Shown piece after piece: positions 59,566-64,000 of a DNA stretch of 64,000 nucleotides (the first letter of the stretch is position 1; the number at the start of each line of letters is the position of its first letter). The notes beneath the pieces were generated by a model. The model ran no database searches. It was given only the letters and a program-made list of their open reading frames with translations, and had not been told where the DNA came from. The stretch spans positions 930,001-994,000 of the forward strand of contig JACGWO010000007.1 in assembly GCA_034509735.1 (NCBI GenBank), read 5' to 3'. The DNA comes from Sesamum alatum. Lineage: Eukaryota; Streptophyta; Magnoliopsida; Lamiales; Pedaliaceae. Made by a program: the position numbers and the translations under genes.

Positions 59566-59566
59566 A
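59531..59566. repeat. (TA)n microsatellite
   Basis: About 18 TA units between the PMD remnant and the transposase remnant. Confidence 0.9.
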
Positions 59567-59589
59567 AGAGAGTCACATATTTTTTTTTA

Positions 59590-59750
59590 AAAACCCGTGA
59601 CCCGAACTACAGCAAGGACGCGTCTTGCTGCAGCAAGACTCATGTTGCAGCCTTGCTACAGGTCACGGGCTTGCTGCAGCAAAATGCAGCTTTGCTGCAA
59701 CAAGCTGCAACAATGGGTCACGAGCTGCTTTAAGTAGCCTGTGACTCACT
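59590..59750. repeat. GC-rich block of GCTGCAGCAA and GGTCACG words
   Basis: The palindrome-like word TTGCTGCAGCAA and variants occur at least five times in both orientations. GTGACCCG, GGTCACGGG, GGGTCACGAG and CTGTGAC mark its edges and middle. It can form several alternative hairpins. The frame covering it is not a gene. Confidence 0.75.
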
Positions 59751-59879
59751 AATTTTTTTAAATGAATAAATAAATTTAAATGTTAATTGGAATTTAGATA
59801 GACACCAACAATAATGTGAATTTAAACAACAATATTGATGCACTACTAAATACAAAAAACTTACATTACTGGAATAACA

Positions 59880-61350
59880 ATAAATTACTTTGTTGATGAG
59901 CTTGATGGACCGTACACTCCATCCTCTAATGGTGGTATTGGAGGGATAAGTGTCCTTGGGACTATGCTCATGCATTCTTTGGATCCAAATAGCGCCCATA
60001 ATGCATTCCAGTGCCTTTTTGATGCGTTGACATAGCACTTGACATAACGTGAGAGTTCAGTTCGAAAGCTACCAAGTTTCATGGGAGCTCTCCAAAAGTA
60101 TAATGAAGGGACGATTGTTGAATGAGAGTATAAATACTTTCAGCGGTCAAACAATGCATACGTGATAAAATACGTCTTCTGGGCATTCAAACCGTGTATC
60201 GAAGGGTTCCAATACTGCCGCAATGTCATCAGTGTAGATGGAATACATTTATACACAAAGTACAAGAACAAAATGTTGATTGCAGCTACATACTTCCTCT
60301 TGCGTTTGCTATTGTCGATGAAGAATCCAAAGCATTTTGGACTTGATTTCTTCAAATGTTGAGCAAACATATTATAAGAGGACAGTCTGGGATGTGCCTT
60401 TTCTGACTGTAATGCCAGTCTCATTAAAGCAGTAAAAAGCAATTCCGAATTTTGTGCCACCACAGGGAGTGCACAGATATTGCTTGAGGCACGTATGTTC
60501 TAATTTCAACAGTCGCTACAAGAATGTGGAACTGAATGACCTTTGTTGGAGAGCTAGTTCTGAATATCAAATCAGCAAGTTCAATCGACCCATGAACGAG
60601 ATAAAGGCGCACAAATTAGAAGCGTTTGTGTGCTTAGACTATTAAAAAGGAAAAATGGACAGCTTCTCAAGATGGCGGATGGGGGTGCGAAATTCTCACA
60701 ACCAACATGTCAGAGTGCATCAATGGAGCTCTGAAAAGGGCTCGTCGCTTGCCTGTGACTGCAATAGTGGAGATAATATTTGCTCGTTCAGTCCACTATT
60801 TTCATGCGGGGATGGCAAATAGTGGTGTTATGTTAAGGAACAACCAACTATGGACGGATTTTGCAAACAAATTGTTGCAATGTTGGTTCGAAAAAAGTGT
60901 TGAACATGCTGTGACGAGATACAACCAGCATCAACAGTCTGCCTTCGTTGTAACAAAGCGTCAAACTGGACATGGATTCAACACTCACGTCGTCAAAATT
61001 GCCACACGAGAATGTTCATGTGGCAAATGGAGTCAATTCGGCATTCCGTGCTCGCATGCTCAAAAAGTATGCGCTGCATATAGAATTAGTGCCCCATCAA
61101 TTGTTAAGGACTATTACGATTAATGGCTTACAGGAGAATATATTCTAAGTCTTTTCATCCTTTGATAGCGGAAGATTATTGGGATATTCCACAATTTGAG
61201 TTGGTCCATGACACTACTCTACATGGCATCATTCGTCCTTGTAGAAGCCAAACATCACGTATTCATAACGAGATGGATTGGCACAAACGCGAGATAGACA
61301 ACAATACCAATAAAGGGAGGACCATTCAGGACAAGTTGATGCGTCAGTGA
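59880..61350 (+). pseudogene. MuDR-type (MULE) transposase, broken
   Basis: Degraded transposase of the Mutator superfamily. The first catalytic Asp lies in VISVDGIHLYTKYKNK (about 60220-60265). A second lies in a DCNASLIKA-type segment near 60400, then the C/H motif YCLRHVCSNFN near 60480-60510. The open frame 60707-61123 carries the C-terminal part with a SWIM zinc finger (C-S-C then PCSH, about residues 104-117). The last piece is 61123-61350. Frameshifts near 60360, 60450 and 60645, and a stop at 61121, break it. Terminal inverted repeats were not found. Confidence 0.8.
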
Positions 61351-61687
61351 GGGGTCGTAGAAGACAATAATAATTGTAATATTTGATCATATTTTTTTTT
61401 CAATAAATTAATTTTTAAATTTTTTTGAATAATTATATATTTTTTGTATAAATATAACTTTTTGGGTGGGTGTAATTTTTAAATTAGTTGTTAAAATTAA
61501 AATAGTTATAAATAAAATTAAAATTAAAATTAAAAAAATAATTAAAATAAAATGGTGGTCAAGTTAACAATTAAAACGGTAAATATTAAAATTAATAAAA
61601 GAAGAAACCTACTAACTTTTAATGCTAAATAGACTTCTTACACTCAGTCGTTATCGAAAACTCTTTCACTGAAGTAAATAATAATAA
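61351..61687. other. AT-rich DNA leading into the second NPF copy
   Basis: Low-complexity AAATTAAAAT words at 61490-61560. From about 61607 it matches 45985-46074, the upstream edge of NPF copy 1. Confidence 0.6.
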
Positions 61688-62112
61688 GGGTAAATTACAT
61701 ATACTTTCCCTAAGGTTTGACATAATTATAAATATTCCTAGTTGTTTGAAAAATTATAAATATCCCCTGAGCTTTGTAAACGTCTAATAAATAACCAATT
61801 TTCATCCATTTTATGGGTGAACTGACCAAAATGCCCTTATGTATTTTATTTAATTTTTAAAATTCTTTAAATTTTCTTGGACTATAATGCGCAGATAGGG
61901 GTTCTTAAAGTTTTTTTGCATAGAGGGGTTAATAATGTAATTTGTTTCGGCTGATTTTTCTGCAATTTAACTAAAAAATCAATGGCAAAATGGTCAATTT
62001 CAGGTATTTGGTTGAAAATTACAAACCTCAGAAAAATATTTATAATTTTTCAAATAATAAAAAAGTATTTGTAATTATATCAAATCTCAAGGAAAGTTTA
62101 CGTAATTTACCC
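61688..62112. mobile_element. MITE, family C (copy 3), at the (TAA)n site
   Basis: 425 bp with ends GGGTAAATTACATATACTTT and the complement ending TACGTAATTTACCC. Flanking 9-mers TAATAATAA (61679-61687) and TAATAATAG (62113-62121). It occupies the same upstream (TAA)n site that holds the unrelated family-D element in copy 1. Confidence 0.85.
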
Positions 62113-62377
62113 TAATAATAGTAATAAACCTATAAACAACCATTTTTTCCTCTAAAAGAAAATTAGGTAACTTTGAAATTGTTTAATCTTAACAATATTG
62201 CTTGGCAACATCAGACAATGTCACGTCATTGATGTTGCCGACGTAACACTTCCCTCTACAAATCCCGCTTTCCCATTTCTTGATTACGACTCCAAACGCT
62301 TCACTCACCACTGTGTGTGTGTGTGTTTAAGAGTGTGATTAGAACTGAAATAAGTCCATGTTTGGGAGGACTTAGCA

Positions 62378-64000
62378 ATGGAGAATTGTCGGGAAGAGAA
62401 GAAAACAATGCTGGAAGATCATCTCTTGGAGGGCACCGATCAAAAGGGCGGATTCAGGACTTTGCCCTTCATAATTGGTAATTCTTGCATTCGTAAATTT
62501 AGATCAAAATCCCATGATTTTTTTATGTTTTTGTGTAGTTCTTGATCATGGGACTCTGTTTTCTTTCAGTTTTGATCATGGGACTCTGTTTTCTTGCTTA
62601 TTTCTCTCGTCTTTATGTTCTGCATGTTCATAGTTTGATGAATTTTCAGACACTTAAGCAGTGAATGAATCGTTTCATGAACTGGGCTTTTGCTGTAGTT
62701 GGTTTTCTGACAGTGGTTTGGGGGTAGATAGGGCGTGTTTGGGTTTGCTTATGATTCTTGTATTGGAATAGGGACTGAGGCACTGGAGAAGATGGCCACT
62801 TACGGGGTGATGCCAAACATGACTCTGTATTTGATGAAAGAGTATCATATGGGACTGACCACTGCATCCAATCTACTGTTTTTCTGGTCAGCAGCCACCA
62901 ATTTCATGCCGCTTATTGGAGCTCTTGCTGCTGATTCTTTCTTGGGCAGGTTTTATACTATTGGGATTGGATCTTTTATATGTCTCATGGTATGATCTCT
63001 TCTCTTCATTCTTTTGTCTGGAAAATGATCATTCATAGGTTATGTTTGCTTTATTACACTAATTCCATGAATAGATACTTATCTCTTGAGTAATTTTGAG
63101 TTTGATTATTGTGATATGTGTCTTAAAGTCTTAGGATTGATTCTTTCTCCCCGGAGGGAGTTAAGAGTTTGATTCCTGTGATATGTCTTAAAGATTTTGG
63201 CTCAAAGTCAATATCGTCGACCCCCTGATGCCCATTACGGTGTTAATAATGTCTTTTCAGGAATAGGGTTAAAGTAAGTCTTGATAGTTGATCTATTTGT
63301 GCTTTAATCCTAAGATTGATTAAAGTTTACCAATTGGAAGGGGATGATTCTTCTATGGTCAACAACAGTAATCCCACAAGCGAGACCTCCTCCATGCGAG
63401 CAATTGAATAGCGGTTGCAGCTCCCCGACGATTTTCCAGTTCATGTACTTATGTACCGCTTTCGGGTTGATTTCTGTTGGGGCTGGTGGCATTAGGTCAT
63501 CTTCCTTAGCCTTTGGTGCTGATCAATTCGAGAAGGGGGATTTCAAGAAAAGCTCTGGTCTGAAAGAGAGCTACTTTAGCTGGTATTATGCTTCGTATAC
63601 GTTCTCCATCCTCATTGCTTTAACTTGCGTTGTTTACATTCAAGACAACATCGGATGGGGAGTTGGTTTCGCAGTGCCTGCTGTGCTAATGTTGTTTGGT
63701 GTTAGCATCTTCTTTTTAGCTTCCGGTTTCTATGTCAAGTTGAAGAGTAAGACAAGCTTAGTCACTGGTTTCGTTCAAGTGGCCGTAGCTTCTTACAGAA
63801 ATCGACGTCTAGATTTACCAGACGGTGTACACAACGTTTGTCATCGCAAGAACGGCTCAGCTCTTGTCCTCCCTAGTGAAAATCTCAGGTATCATGAGAG
63901 TTATCCTGTCAAGATTTACTCTCTCAAGCATTTGAGTAACTGAGTAGTTTCGCTTATGATCTTTAGGTTTCTAAACAAGGCATGCATCGTTAGAGATCCC
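62378..64000 (+). CDS. NPF1-like (NRT1/PTR) transporter, copy 2, 5' part
   Basis: Partial gene running off the window. Exons: 62378-62477, 62772-62989, 63341-63888, and 63967 onward, with GT-AG introns of 294, 351 and 78 bp. The frame is intact through all visible exons (288 codons plus two bases before exon 4). The ATG at 62378 gives a 33-residue cytosolic lead ending LPFII. Exon 2 supplies the ExxEK proton-coupling motif (EALEK, residues 36-40) and the first membrane helices (ATYGVMPNMTLYL, NFMPLIGALAADSFLGRF). Exon 3 brings GGIRSSSLAFGADQ and the next helices. The substrate is unknown. Nearly identical to 47126-48747. Confidence 0.9.

Overview
This is a plant nuclear DNA window, most likely from a eudicot. 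It is AT-rich and has split genes with GT-AG introns. The proteins are plant-specific: a DREB-type AP2/ERF factor, a tonoplast aquaporin, a GT47 exostosin-like glycosyltransferase and NPF transporters. Short non-autonomous transposons are dense throughout. Nothing looks bacterial or organellar. Species cannot be named from the sequence.

Layout. 1-14.6 kb is gene-poor and made of mobile-element relics: Mutator-like MITEs, CACTA-like elements, tRNA-derived SINEs, Helitron fragments and microsatellites. 14.8-15.6 kb (-) is an intronless TINY-like DREB gene. 16-26 kb is again repeats. 26.28-26.55 kb (-) is a GC-rich 89-codon gene for a small plant protein of unknown function. 27.7-30.7 kb (-) is a complete GT47 gene with four coding exons, a 5'UTR intron and a predicted product of 709 aa. 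32.2-32.9 kb is a 203-bp tandem repeat. 33.0-35.7 kb (-) is a complete three-exon TIP4;1-like aquaporin (247 aa), with two MITEs in its large second intron. 36-46.9 kb is repeats, including a hAT-type element nested in a Helitron relic.

47.1-49.6 kb (+) is an NPF1-like (NRT1/PTR) transporter gene with frameshifts. The 5' part of a nearly identical second copy occupies 62.4-64.0 kb and runs off the window. The roughly 12 kb between the copies hold a CACTA-like foldback, a GC-rich block, a decayed caulimovirid-type endogenous pararetrovirus (50.75-55.7 kb), a broken plant-mobile-domain gene (-), and a broken MuDR-type transposase (+).

The host genes do not form an operon-like unit; each is transcribed separately. 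The strongest structural stories are three. (1) The tandem NPF copies differ almost only by single-base run-length changes, yet carry different MITEs at the same upstream (TAA)n site. (2) Several MITE families share GGG-type termini and A/T-only or nearly A/T-only 9-bp target duplications. (3) The pararetrovirus is decayed mostly by changes that look like deamination. I did not find a convincing new multi-gene system.
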